A stretch of 64,000 nt of DNA from an uncultured Bacteroidales bacterium (GCA_934725015.1 CAKVAS010000014.1:1-64000); one strand, 5' to 3'. Counted from the first letter of the stretch, positions 41,375-50,583 are shown. Made by a program: numbers and translations. Notes: generated from the sequence alone by a model not told the origin.

Positions 41375-43069
41375 TCAGAAGCCGACTTTCCGGCGGGTGG
41401 AGACGTCGCCAATCTTTTCGTCGCGGCACCAGGACTCAAGCGTCCCGAAGTCGGGGACGGAGCCGCTGATTATTGAGTGCATCAGCCTCTTTCGGGTGAC
41501 ATTCTCAATCTGGCCGCCGGAGAAACTGAAGGACGAGGCAAGGCGGTCGGCCTGCTCCTGCGTGAGATCGGGAATCATCGAAAGCCAGATTTTCGACATG
41601 GTACGCTCCGACGGGCGGTTGAACTTCAGCTTGTAGAGGAAGCGGCGCTCGAAGGCCTTGTCAAGGTTGTCTGTGAGGTTGGTCGTCGCGATGAGTATGC
41701 CTTCGAGGTTCTCCATCTCCTGCAGAATGATGTTCTGAACGCTGTTCTCCATCTTATCAACCCCGCTCCTCGCCCCTTCAGGGCGTATGCCGAAAATGGC
41801 GTCGGCCTCGTTGAACAGAAGAATCGGAGCGACCTTGCTGTTCTTCACCGCCTGCCTGTAGTTGTCGAAGAGAGCCTTGACATTCTTCTCGCTCTCGCCG
41901 ACGTAGCAGTCGCGCAGCTTGGTGACATCGACAGAATAGATGTCCCGGCGGCAGGCCTTTGCCAGCTGATAGACGGTCTCGGTCTTTCCGGTTCCCGGCG
42001 CACCGTAGAAGAGGCAGGTCAGCCCCGTCCTCATGCCGTTCTTCTTCAGGGCGGTGCAGATGCGGCGGTAGCCCTTGTCCGTGAGCAGCGCCTTCAGCTC
42101 GGACACCCGCTTCCCGTCCTCGTCTTCATAGAACAGCTCCTTCCTGACGATGCCGTTGCAGGCAATCATGCCCTGAAGCGGACTTCGCTTCTGCTGTATT
42201 CCGCCAGAGTCGGCAAAGATCTCCTCCTTGATGCTGTCCTTAATCTTGAAATAGGTCTTGTCGATGACCCCGCTCTCCGAGGCATAGGTAATCAGTCCCT
42301 TCGTCTGCATACGCAGGGCTTCATGAACATACAGGGACCGGAGCGTATCCATGTCGGATTCGGAGACATAGTCCTCGATGTTGTGCCACCCTATCATGTC
42401 GTCCTGACAGTCGAAATAGCGGCTGCACATGACATAGAAGGTGATGCGCTCGGGACGGTGCAGTCTGCCGACCGAGTATTTGCGGAATGCGGCGGAGACG
42501 GAAGTGTCCGGATTGCTCTCGATAAGGCTGTCAAGCTGCCGGGCCAGCCTCTCGTCGTCAAGTGCGCCTTCATCCCTGCGTTCGAGCAGCTTGCCGATGC
42601 GGCGGAGAATGGCAATCGTGCCCAGCCCGGCAGTCTCAGGACGGCGGTAGGCGCCGGTACGGACAATCGAGTCGAGGGCGTCCGCGTTTATGGAATAGAA
42701 GTCGCCGCTGTGGCCGTGGTTGGAGACATCAATCAGCCACCTGTCCAGAAGCTCCTGAATGTCCGGATGATACGACATGAACCTGATGAAGCTGACATCG
42801 AAATAGGAAGCGAGCTGCTGCGACCCGACATCCGAGCCCCCGCCGAGCTCCATAATCGCCGCAAAAAGCAGAACCTGCCTCTCCGAGAGCTCCAGGGCGC
42901 GGCCGACAAGCTCCAGGTCACCCTGAGCCTTCCTCATCTTTGCCGCGCTGAGATTCAGCACCTTATGTTCCCGTCCCGGAAACCTGTCCTCCGAGTTTAC
43001 GGCCGTCACCTCCAATGTCCTGACAATCCCGTCAAGAGCCTCCATCACTGTCCTCGTATTTCTTTCCAT
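41375..43069 (-). CDS. AAA+ ATPase of the bacterial helical-N-terminus type
   Basis: A 564-residue AAA+ protein. The first 320 residues are helical and unknown. The ATPase domain (about 325-500) has Walker A YGAPGTGKTE near 347, Walker B as LLFNEADA near 420 with Asn in place of the usual first Asp (DEAD), sensor IATTN near 455 and the arginine finger region ERRFLYK. The last 60 residues are a lid-like domain. The substrate is unknown; such proteins are often remodelling factors. The -7 element TATCTTTG lies about 25-30 bp upstream. It is convergent with folP and ends 9 bp from it. Confidence 0.8.
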   Translation of the reverse strand: MERNTRTVMEALDGIVRTLEVTAVNSEDRFPGREHKVLNLSAAKMRKAQGDLELVGRALELSERQVLLFAAIMELGGGSDVGSQQLASYFDVSFIRFMSYHPDIQELLDRWLIDVSNHGHSGDFYSINADALDSIVRTGAYRRPETAGLGTIAILRRIGKLLERRDEGALDDERLARQLDSLIESNPDTSVSAAFRKYSVGRLHRPERITFYVMCSRYFDCQDDMIGWHNIEDYVSESDMDTLRSLYVHEALRMQTKGLITYASESGVIDKTYFKIKDSIKEEIFADSGGIQQKRSPLQGMIACNGIVRKELFYEDEDGKRVSELKALLTDKGYRRICTALKKNGMRTGLTCLFYGAPGTGKTETVYQLAKACRRDIYSVDVTKLRDCYVGESEKNVKALFDNYRQAVKNSKVAPILLFNEADAIFGIRPEGARSGVDKMENSVQNIILQEMENLEGILIATTNLTDNLDKAFERRFLYKLKFNRPSERTMSKIWLSMIPDLTQEQADRLASSFSFSGGQIENVTRKRLMHSIISGSVPDFGTLESWCRDEKIGDVSTRRKVGF

Positions 43070-43188
43070 ATCAATGCATCGTTTTACGACACAAAGATAC
43101 CGCGAGCATACGAAAATATCATTCGCAAGTTAAGAAAGACTTTCTGATATTCCGGTAATCATCCCGGCAAATCAGCGTTCATGCACAT

Positions 43189-44646
43189 TCACTCATGAAC
43201 AATCCACATTCCGGAGTTTCCTCCAACCCGCGTCAATACCCCCCTATCCCGCAAGTGGTCTATCGTCTTCCTGACTTGACGTTCACTGATATTCATCCTC
43301 AAAGAAAGTTCCGCCCTTGAAATTGACGGAGTCACCTTTATCATCTCCAATATCTTTCCCTCTATAATTGGATCAACATTGGAACGCTTTGGATCAACAT
43401 TGGAACGCTTTGGATCATCAAAAACCGAGTTCAGTCGCCATATTACAACCCGAAAGTCCTCGTCCTGATAAAATTCGGGAGTTTTAAGACCATACTCACG
43501 ACATTTGTTAATGATGTCTTCTGTTCCTGTCCCGACTTTCTCTATGTAACCATTCCAATACATCGGGTCTGCAAGCAGCGGGTTTGAAGGCAATGACTTA
43601 TGAGGGCCATGCAGTTTCTGCACTGTCAAGCCATAAGGCAATGTTCCAGGATTCCAGACCTCCAGTCGATTTCGGAAGAGCATTATCTGGACACTGGCAT
43701 TGCTTGTGTAATCCCGATGACAGACCGCATTGACAATTGCCTCTCTGACGGCATCTATCGGCAGTTCCGGGCGTGTAGGGACATCAGCATTCTTTCCTTC
43801 CACACGAGTTCCCACCCAGTTATCAATACGGCTCATCACAAAGCTCGTAGCCTGATTAACAAGTTCAAATACATCGCCCCGGTAAATCTGATATGCCGGC
43901 ATGGGTTTTTCAACGACATCTCCATAAAACTGTGCGCACTTGACCTCTGATGCGATAAAATATTTCTGTGGTTTCTTTCCGAACAAAAGCACCGCGGCAT
44001 TAGCCAACCGCCCTTTGTCATCAATCAAATCCAAATGCGCAAGCAATGCTTCTGGAGGTGTCTCAACGGGAAGAGGGAAATTTCGTTTCTGACGCGCCAT
44101 GCCGATAAAGTTTCTCATCTTGCTCTCGTCCAAATCTTCCAATGTCGCGCCATTGTCAGCAGAGGCGTCAAACGGTCGCCAACGGATATATTCCTTTTCC
44201 TCCAAATAACGGATTAAGGATGCATAGACAGAAGTGCGCAAACCGTCGCTATCAACAAATGTCTTACGCACGATATCCTGCTCGACCTTTCGAATCAGCG
44301 CCGCTTCTTTCGGATGTCTTTTGTCTTCTCCAATGCTTCGAATATATATCAAACGACTCTTATGGAGTGATGCTGCCAAGTCATATTCCCGTTCAGTCGG
44401 AGACACCCCCTCTTCATCTTCATAGCCATACAGATTGCCATATAGCCCAAGATAAATGTCACAAAGCTCAACTTCTCTCAAATAGACACGGCTCGTCGGA
44501 TATTCATTGGCCGGCACTTCCTCGAATATGAACGGTTCAAAGAACTTGCCCAACAGGACATCTGTTCGTATGTAATTGCAAAGCATCGCCCGTTCTTCGG
44601 CAAACTCGCTCTGCACACTGCTTATAAATATCTTTATCCGTTTCAT
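43189..44646 (-). CDS. DUF4062 plus ATP-binding (AlbA/HATPase_c_4-type) protein of the type I RM operon
   Basis: A 485-residue protein. The N-terminus is DUF4062 (IKIFISSVQSEFAEER), a fold found in signalling and STAND-type proteins. The middle region (about 190-400) is related to the ATP-binding part of AlbA_2 transcriptional regulators (AIVNAVCHRDYTSNASVQIMLF; NPLLADPMYWNGYIEKVGTG). The end is a winged helix-turn-helix (SISRAELSLRMNISERQVRK). It overlaps the 3' end of hsdR by 4 bp, so it is part of the type I operon. A linker at about 405-420 is duplicated exactly (DPKRSNV twice), caused by a 21-bp tandem repeat. It may regulate or assist the restriction system. Confidence 0.8.
   Translation of the reverse strand: MKRIKIFISSVQSEFAEERAMLCNYIRTDVLLGKFFEPFIFEEVPANEYPTSRVYLREVELCDIYLGLYGNLYGYEDEEGVSPTEREYDLAASLHKSRLIYIRSIGEDKRHPKEAALIRKVEQDIVRKTFVDSDGLRTSVYASLIRYLEEKEYIRWRPFDASADNGATLEDLDESKMRNFIGMARQKRNFPLPVETPPEALLAHLDLIDDKGRLANAAVLLFGKKPQKYFIASEVKCAQFYGDVVEKPMPAYQIYRGDVFELVNQATSFVMSRIDNWVGTRVEGKNADVPTRPELPIDAVREAIVNAVCHRDYTSNASVQIMLFRNRLEVWNPGTLPYGLTVQKLHGPHKSLPSNPLLADPMYWNGYIEKVGTGTEDIINKCREYGLKTPEFYQDEDFRVVIWRLNSVFDDPKRSNVDPKRSNVDPIIEGKILEMIKVTPSISRAELSLRMNISERQVRKTIDHLRDRGVLTRVGGNSGMWIVHE
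43370..43411 (-). repeat. 21-bp tandem duplication inside the DUF4062 gene
   Basis: Two identical 21-bp units follow each other (43370-43390 and 43391-43411), adding seven residues to the linker before the helix-turn-helix. The unit number can change in frame, so linker length may vary between strains. Confidence 0.85.
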
Positions 44647-47600
44647 AGTTCTCCTCCCACGCCCTTAAATTTTTCGACGAATGCGGCAATCATCTGAAAC
44701 ACTTTATGTTTCTTCTTCAAATAAAGAGGGTTCAAAGGACTCATCTTCGGCAGGACATCATTGAAATCTGTCCCGTTTTCACTTGCAAATTCACGCCTCA
44801 AAGATGTCATGAGGTATCGTTTGGCCTCCGCTTCATTCAAGTTCTCACTTGCAATCAGAGCGGCCGCTTCCTGTTTCTGCCGATGTTGTGCATACTTAAA
44901 AAACGCCTCAATAATGCTGACCTTATCCGTAATTGCATCAAGGTTCGTTTCATTGATAAAATCCACAATAAGACTCTCCTTTGCCCTATTACCGACACTT
45001 GCACGGATTACTCCCCGTATTTCGTCTATTAAAGAAGACTTGTCTTTTGTTTTTTTATTGTGTTCAAAAATAAGTTCAAGAATATAGTCCAAGTTTATCT
45101 CCTGCGACTTGAGCAAATCAACCTCGAAAACGACGTCATTCCAGTCAATTTTTGACTTCTCTGCGACGGCGTTTTCTCGCTCCCTTCTACGCCAATCCCG
45201 TATGTCGTTATAAGTCGATTTATAGTCCTGAACTTTACGGTCTGAAAGTATTTCCACTTGCCGCATATTCAGAATGTCATCGTCCGTCACAAAATGAGTG
45301 TTTTTGAACGCCTCAACGGCATCGTCATCATTCCGGTCAATCTCCTGAAATGCCTTAAGATTGGCATATTCATCGTAGTTCTGCAATATATTCTCTATCC
45401 GCAAATACTCTCCGAACAGCTTAGAAAACTCTTTTTTATCCTGTTCCGTCTCTATTTCCTCCACATCGGGGAATTTATCATTCAGCTCTTTTACCACCTC
45501 AAGATAGCCCCGACGAGTCTCCCCCGACACAGAATCCTTAAAGCCGGTCAGATATTCCCGATAGCTTCTTTCAAGCACGACATTTCTTGTGTTACTGTCG
45601 CCGAACAAGGTGATGGCATCAATTGTATTCTGTTCCAAATCCCTGAATGTGACAATATTGCCGAACGTTTTAGTCGCATTGTATATTCGATTGGTGCGAG
45701 AGAAAGCCTGAATCAGGCCATGGTAACGAAGATTCTTGTCAACAAACAGGGTATTCAATGTCGGAGCATCGAAGCCCGTGAGGAACATGCCGACAACTAT
45801 CACGATGTCGATTTCCCTGTTCTTCACCCTTTTTGCCAGGTCCCGGTAATAATTCTGAAATTCTCTGCCTTCGACGCCGAAGCTTGTTTTAAACATCGCA
45901 TTGTAATCGCCGATAGCCTTGGTCAGGAACTCTTTGGCACTGACATCCATTGCCGCAGGCTCAAAACTTTCGTCCGGAATCTCACCGAGAGCAAGCTGTT
46001 CCTCATTTGCGGCAAAGGAAAAAATGGTTGCTATTTTTAACGACTTTTCAGAATCCTTCTGCAATTTGTTCAATGTTTCATAATAGCACTTGGCAGCATC
46101 CACACTGCTGACCGCAAACATGGCATTAAAGCCGGTGCTCGGATCTATCCCCCTATGTGTCTTTATCCTGAAGTTGTCCAATATATATTGAGAAACTTCT
46201 CTGATTCGCTCCGGATGAAGCAATGCGGACTTATTCTCAGCAGCACTTAATTTTTTCTCATCCTGCTCTGCTTCAATACTCTTAAAACGAGGTCGGACAT
46301 TATTGTAATCAACCTTGAATTTCAATACCTTCTCGTCCCGAATAGCATCCGTAATGACATACGAATGCAATTCTCTCCCGAATACGCTTGCCGTCGTGTC
46401 CGCTCCAAGAGCATTCTCGGGAAAGATTGGCGTTCCGGTAAAGCCGAACTGGTAATATTTTTTGAACTTCTTTTTCAATTGCTTCTGGGCTTCTCCAAAC
46501 TGTGAGCGATGCGCCTCATCAAAAATGAAGACAACCTGCTTCTGATAAATGGGCAGATCGTTTTCGCTCTTCATCAGATTATTAAGCTTCTGTATCGTTG
46601 TGACAATAATCTTATTGTCATCCTTATCGATGTTACGCTTCAGTCCTGCGGTACTTTCTGAACCATTGACGCTGTCGGGAGAAAATCGCTGATACTCTTT
46701 CATCGTCTGATAATCAAGGTCCTTACGGTCAACGACAAAAAAGACCTTGTCAATGAAATCGAGTTGAGTCGCCAGCCTTGCGGTCTTGAAACTCGTGAGG
46801 GTCTTTCCGGAACCCGTCGTATGCCAGATATAGCCCCCGCCTTCCGGTGTTGACCATTTTTTCACCTGATATGAGCTTCTGATTTTCCACAAAATCCTTT
46901 CTGTTGCCGCAATCTGATACGGGCGCATAATCAGCAATGTGTTATTCGTGTCAAATACTGAATATGTGAATATCACATTCAGAAGAGTATTTTTCTGAAA
47001 GAATGTTGCCGTGAAATCCTTTAAGTCCTTAATCAACGTATTGTTGGCCTTCGCCCAGTTCATCGTAAAGTCAAAGCTGTTCTTGCTGCGCTCCACGGTG
47101 TTTGCAAAGTATCGGCTGTCAGTTCCGTTGGATATGACAAATACCTGTATATATTTGTACAGGGAGTTGTCGGCATTGAAACTCTCTTTTGAGTAGCGAT
47201 GAACCTGATTGAAAGCCTCCCTGATTGCAACACCCCGCTTCTTGAGTTCGACCTGAACCAAAGGCAGGCCGTTCACCAATATCGTGACATCGTAACGGTT
47301 GGCGTGGATGCCATTCTGCCTGAACTGAGAGATGACCTGCATCTTGTTCCGCGCAAGGTTCTGCTTGTCCACGAGACAGATATTCTTGATGTGCCCGTCA
47401 TCAAAAACAAAGTCATATATGTAGTCATCCTGCAGCTTCCGCGTCTTTTCAATGATGGAGTCTCCCGGCTTATCCAGATACTCTTCCACATACCGGTTCC
47501 ACTCACTGTCCGTGAATACGACGTCATTAAGACTTTGCAGCAGACTTCGCACATTTGCGAGCAAGGCATCCGGCACTGTCAGTTCCGGACAATATTCATA

Positions 47601-47750
47601 TCCCTGATTCTGCAAGTCGTCGATAAACTCTCTCTCAAGCGAAGCTTCCGTCTGATAGACGACTGGAGGGTCGTTCAAAACCGAATATTTGTCATAGTCG
47701 TCAAGGACTATGAAGTTATTTGACTCTGCTATAGTGTTATAATATGCCAT
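44643..47750 (-). CDS. hsdR: Type I restriction enzyme R subunit
   Basis: A 1035-residue motor-nuclease subunit. The N-terminal RecB-like nuclease has the Q-V-E-L-K-K pattern (PLVQVELKKRG near 170). The helicase has Walker A HTTGSGKTLTS near 310, VVDRKDLDYQ, DEAHRSQFG near 420, FTGTPI and QAFSRTNRIY. It translocates and cuts DNA when unmodified sites are met, together with HsdM and HsdS. The start is the ATG at 47750. It lies 15 bp after hsdS and overlaps the DUF4062 gene by 4 bp. Confidence 0.95.
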   Translation of the reverse strand: MAYYNTIAESNNFIVLDDYDKYSVLNDPPVVYQTEASLEREFIDDLQNQGYEYCPELTVPDALLANVRSLLQSLNDVVFTDSEWNRYVEEYLDKPGDSIIEKTRKLQDDYIYDFVFDDGHIKNICLVDKQNLARNKMQVISQFRQNGIHANRYDVTILVNGLPLVQVELKKRGVAIREAFNQVHRYSKESFNADNSLYKYIQVFVISNGTDSRYFANTVERSKNSFDFTMNWAKANNTLIKDLKDFTATFFQKNTLLNVIFTYSVFDTNNTLLIMRPYQIAATERILWKIRSSYQVKKWSTPEGGGYIWHTTGSGKTLTSFKTARLATQLDFIDKVFFVVDRKDLDYQTMKEYQRFSPDSVNGSESTAGLKRNIDKDDNKIIVTTIQKLNNLMKSENDLPIYQKQVVFIFDEAHRSQFGEAQKQLKKKFKKYYQFGFTGTPIFPENALGADTTASVFGRELHSYVITDAIRDEKVLKFKVDYNNVRPRFKSIEAEQDEKKLSAAENKSALLHPERIREVSQYILDNFRIKTHRGIDPSTGFNAMFAVSSVDAAKCYYETLNKLQKDSEKSLKIATIFSFAANEEQLALGEIPDESFEPAAMDVSAKEFLTKAIGDYNAMFKTSFGVEGREFQNYYRDLAKRVKNREIDIVIVVGMFLTGFDAPTLNTLFVDKNLRYHGLIQAFSRTNRIYNATKTFGNIVTFRDLEQNTIDAITLFGDSNTRNVVLERSYREYLTGFKDSVSGETRRGYLEVVKELNDKFPDVEEIETEQDKKEFSKLFGEYLRIENILQNYDEYANLKAFQEIDRNDDDAVEAFKNTHFVTDDDILNMRQVEILSDRKVQDYKSTYNDIRDWRRRERENAVAEKSKIDWNDVVFEVDLLKSQEINLDYILELIFEHNKKTKDKSSLIDEIRGVIRASVGNRAKESLIVDFINETNLDAITDKVSIIEAFFKYAQHRQKQEAAALIASENLNEAEAKRYLMTSLRREFASENGTDFNDVLPKMSPLNPLYLKKKHKVFQMIAAFVEKFKGVGGEL

Positions 47751-47765
47751 CAATTAGTTTTTATA

Positions 47766-48362
47766 TTAAGCGGATAATTTTTGTTTCGGGAATGACAGAA
47801 GCTTGTTCCTGTAGTATTCATATTGCTTCCGTACTGCCGCGATTTCGGCCGGCAAGCCTTGAGAGAGGTCATTGACCAATGATTCGAACTTGTCGAGGAT
47901 GGCGACGATGCGTTTTTGCACAGCAAGCGGGGGAATAGGGATGAGCAATTTCTTCAACTTCGACATATCAACAGAGGCGAATCCTGATACATTTGTATTA
48001 TTTCGACACCAATCATCTACAACAAACATATAATAGTAGAAATACTTCATATCCAAAGCATCTGATAGCGATTTACGAATTGTCAGATTCGTAAATCGCT
48101 GATTCGCAAGCGAATCAGCAATTATAAGCGCGTGTTCGCCAATAGTAGCCGTTGTTGCCAAAATGATTGAATTAGCAGGAAATAGTCTGCCTCCCTTTAC
48201 GGCTTGTGGGGTGATATGCAAAATTGAATCCGAAAGGATTCTACCATTTTTGCGTATGTCTTCCATTCTGAACCACGGAATGACACCGTCTTCCCAATAT
48301 TCAGATATGGCTTTTGATGGTGTGTAACCATTCTTCATCTCAAAAACATCTATCATCTTCAT
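47766..48362 (-). CDS. hsdS: HsdS second half (one target-recognition domain)
   Basis: A 198-residue half HsdS: one target-recognition domain (about 1-150, with ANQRFTNL near 88 and IPIPPLAVQKRI near 145) and a C-terminal helix (SQGLPAEIAAVRKQYEYYRNKLLSF). The N-terminus begins inside a canonical domain start (DVFEMKNGYTPSK), so it lacks the usual leader of a free-standing S protein. It lies in frame with the upstream half if one G is added to the G7 tract at 48374-48380. It is therefore best read as the second half of one split gene rather than an independent one. DNA sequence specificity of the type I enzyme depends on it. Confidence 0.8.
   Translation of the reverse strand: MKMIDVFEMKNGYTPSKAISEYWEDGVIPWFRMEDIRKNGRILSDSILHITPQAVKGGRLFPANSIILATTATIGEHALIIADSLANQRFTNLTIRKSLSDALDMKYFYYYMFVVDDWCRNNTNVSGFASVDMSKLKKLLIPIPPLAVQKRIVAILDKFESLVNDLSQGLPAEIAAVRKQYEYYRNKLLSFPKQKLSA
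48067..48119. repeat. Two adjoining perfect hairpins inside hsdS
   Basis: AGCGATTTACGAAT (48067-48080) and ATTCGTAAATCGCT (48087-48100) are perfect 14-bp arms around a 6-nt loop. GCTGATTCGC (48098-48107) and GCGAATCAGC (48110-48119) are perfect 10-bp arms around 2 nt. The two share three bases. In coding sequence such structure is unusual. Confidence 0.8.
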
Positions 48363-48367
48363 CCATT

Positions 48368-49021
48368 TTACATCCCCCCCATTTCATTGAAAGACAATAA
48401 CTTATTTCTATAATACTCGTATTGTTCCTGCCGCGCTTGCAGTTCTGCTTGCAGTTCTGCTTGCAGTAGACTAAATTGATCTAAAATATGAGCAATTTCA
48501 ATTTGAACCTCAAGAGGAGGTGTTGGAATACAAACATTGGCAAATCGCTTTTTTGAAACATTATAACGCGTGACTCCACTAGCAGTTTGCTTAATCTGTG
48601 ACCTTACATCATAGCTGCGCAGTAAATGTTTTAAGAAATTAAGATCATATTTGTCTAAATTGTGAAGACGTAGTCCAAAGCAAAAAGAATTGAGATATAA
48701 ACATTCATTAGTTGGTACCGTCACAACCGATGACATACCACATTCATCTGGGGTTTCGGAAGAACCAGTAAACAAAATATCCCCATATCTGACAACATTT
48801 TGTTTTTCGTCATCCAATATTCTAACCTTATCGTTAATATCCAAGTTCAATGACGGATTTGAATATATATTTCTATATGTTATGAACTTGGCATTCCCGT
48901 CTTTAAAATCTTCTTTTGATTTCCCTGTTAATCCACTGAAGAAGTCTCCAATATCACCCAACTTTTTATACACTACCCCATCCGGGCAGTATTTCTCTAT
49001 CAATTCATTCAGTTTGCTCAT
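48368..49021 (-). CDS. hsdS: HsdS first half (one target-recognition domain)
   Basis: A 217-residue half HsdS: a canonical start, a target-recognition domain (about 15-170, ending IPTPPLEVQIEIAHILDQF), and a C-terminal helix carrying QAEL repeats and QEQYEYYRNKLLSF. It ends after a run of seven G. Adding one G would read on through the junction, without a stop, into the second half and give a normal HsdS of about 420 residues with two domains. As it stands the enzyme might work as two half-subunits or be switched off. The promoter is that of hsdM, 2 bp upstream of which the gene begins. Confidence 0.8.
   Translation of the reverse strand: MSKLNELIEKYCPDGVVYKKLGDIGDFFSGLTGKSKEDFKDGNAKFITYRNIYSNPSLNLDINDKVRILDDEKQNVVRYGDILFTGSSETPDECGMSSVVTVPTNECLYLNSFCFGLRLHNLDKYDLNFLKHLLRSYDVRSQIKQTASGVTRYNVSKKRFANVCIPTPPLEVQIEIAHILDQFSLLQAELQAELQARQEQYEYYRNKLLSFNEMGGM
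48374..48380 (-). repeat. G7 homopolymer separating the hsdS halves
   Basis: Seven G on the coding strand lie at the end of the first hsdS half. The present length gives the stop codon ATG TAA directly after. A length of eight makes one open frame across both halves; six does not. This is a classic position for slipped-strand phase variation. Confidence 0.7.
48436..48466 (-). repeat. 12-bp tandem repeats encoding QAEL in HsdS
   Basis: Two full 12-bp units (48436-48447, 48448-48459) and part of a third (48460-48466) encode QAEL repeats in the helix between the recognition domains. In EcoR124I-type enzymes, two or three TAEL repeats at this place set the spacer length of the target. Changing the copy number here should shift specificity in the same way. 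Confidence 0.7.
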
Positions 49022-49023
49022 AA

Positions 49024-50583
49024 TCAGCCCTCCAGTTCCGAAATGATTTTGTCTATCTCTGTCCTCAACTCATTCTCCCGTGCCACGATGCGGCGGATGC
49101 GTTCATTCAGCTCCTTGATGTCCGTCTCTTGCCGGATTTCCTTTGCCTCCACATAACTGCTCACAGAAAGATTGTAGTCATTCTCGGCAATCTGTTTATT
49201 GTCAACAGACTTCGCTATCCCTTCAAGGTCTTCTTTCCGGTCAAAAATTTCAAGAATCCTGTTTATATGTTCATCGTCAAGCACATTATTGTTTGTCTCC
49301 TTTCTGAAAAACTCAGCACCGGTGGCATCGACAAACTGGGTTTTCGTGTCTGATTTATGTTTAGACAAGACCAGAATGTTTACGGCGATTGTCGTCCCAT
49401 AGAAAAGGTTCGGAGCCAGTGCAATGACAGTTTCCACAAAGTTATTGTCAACTAAATATTTTCTGATTTTCTGTTCGGCGCCGCCTCTGTAGAATATGCC
49501 CGGGAAGCATACTATGGCTGCACGTCCCTTGCCTGAAAGATAGTTCAAGGAGTGCAGAACAAAGGCGAAATCCGCCTTGGACTTTGGAGCCAGCACGCCA
49601 GCAGGAGCAAAACGTTCGTCGTTAATCAATGTCGGGTCATCAGAACCAATCCAATTTACGGAATAAGGAGGGTTCGAAACAATTGCATCAAATGGCCTGT
49701 CATCACCAAATTGAGGATTCAGGAGAGTGTTGCCCAATGCAATGTTGAACTTGTCATAATTGACATTGTGCAGAAACATATTCATACGGGCAAGGTTATA
49801 TGTCGTATGATTAATCTCCTGTCCAAAGAAACCGTCCTCAATAATATGTTCGTCGAATTGTTTCTTAGCCTGCAGCAGCAATGAGCCTGAACCGGCTGCC
49901 GGGTCGTAAATCTTATTTATTGTGCTCTGGTTATGCACGGCCAGACGGGCAATCAGTTTTGACACGCATTGAGGCGTGAAGAACTCGCCGCCGGACTTTC
50001 CCGCGTTTGCGGCATAGTTATGAATCAGAAACTCATAGGCATCTCCGAACAGGTCGATGTGGTTGTCCTTGAAGTCTCCGAAATTCAGTCCCGCGACGCC
50101 TTTTATGACAGCCGCCAAACGACTGTTCTTATCTTCAACGGTATTTCCCAATCGGGTGCTTGTGGTGTCAAAATCTGCGAACAGCCCCTTTATGTCTCTT
50201 TCGGAATCATAGCCGGCGGCAGAGCCTTCAATAGATGTAAATATGGCTTTCAAATCCGTGTTCAGGTTCGGATTGCTGTTTGCCGTCTTTGCGACATTTA
50301 CAAAAAGCTGGCTCGGGTATATAAAATATCCCTTTGTCTTTATCGCATCATCCTTTATTTCCGGAGTGATGACACTGTCCGGCAGACTCGAATAATCAAC
50401 ACTGTCGTCCCCGCCTTCAATATAGCTTGTGAAGTTCTCGCTTATAAAACGGTAAAATAACGTTCCAAGTACAAATTGCTTGAAGTCCCAGCCGTCGACA
50501 GCCCCACGAACTTCGTTTGCTATTTTCCATATTTGAGCCTGCAGCTGAGCTCTTTGTGCATTGCCTGTAGTTGAATTTTCCAT
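49024..50583 (-). CDS. hsdM: Type I DNA methyltransferase M subunit
   Basis: A 519-residue N6-adenine methyltransferase: motif I YDPAAGSGSLLLQ near 235, motif IV SNPPY near 310, plus the N-terminal helical HsdM_N domain (IWKIANEVRGAVDGWDFKQFVLG). It methylates the target adenine with HsdS and protects host DNA. The start is the ATG at 50583; the earlier in-frame start would lie upstream of the -7 element TAACTTTGC (about 50665-50680). The order hsdM-hsdS-hsdR plus the DUF4062 gene forms one operon. Both catalytic motifs are intact, in contrast to the methylase-kinase fusion at 12 kb. Confidence 0.95.
   Translation of the reverse strand: MENSTTGNAQRAQLQAQIWKIANEVRGAVDGWDFKQFVLGTLFYRFISENFTSYIEGGDDSVDYSSLPDSVITPEIKDDAIKTKGYFIYPSQLFVNVAKTANSNPNLNTDLKAIFTSIEGSAAGYDSERDIKGLFADFDTTSTRLGNTVEDKNSRLAAVIKGVAGLNFGDFKDNHIDLFGDAYEFLIHNYAANAGKSGGEFFTPQCVSKLIARLAVHNQSTINKIYDPAAGSGSLLLQAKKQFDEHIIEDGFFGQEINHTTYNLARMNMFLHNVNYDKFNIALGNTLLNPQFGDDRPFDAIVSNPPYSVNWIGSDDPTLINDERFAPAGVLAPKSKADFAFVLHSLNYLSGKGRAAIVCFPGIFYRGGAEQKIRKYLVDNNFVETVIALAPNLFYGTTIAVNILVLSKHKSDTKTQFVDATGAEFFRKETNNNVLDDEHINRILEIFDRKEDLEGIAKSVDNKQIAENDYNLSVSSYVEAKEIRQETDIKELNERIRRIVARENELRTEIDKIISELEG

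Noticed and set aside
41477..43147. Long plus-strand frame of 556 codons
   Set aside because: It is antisense to the AAA+ ATPase gene and shows no family features of its own.
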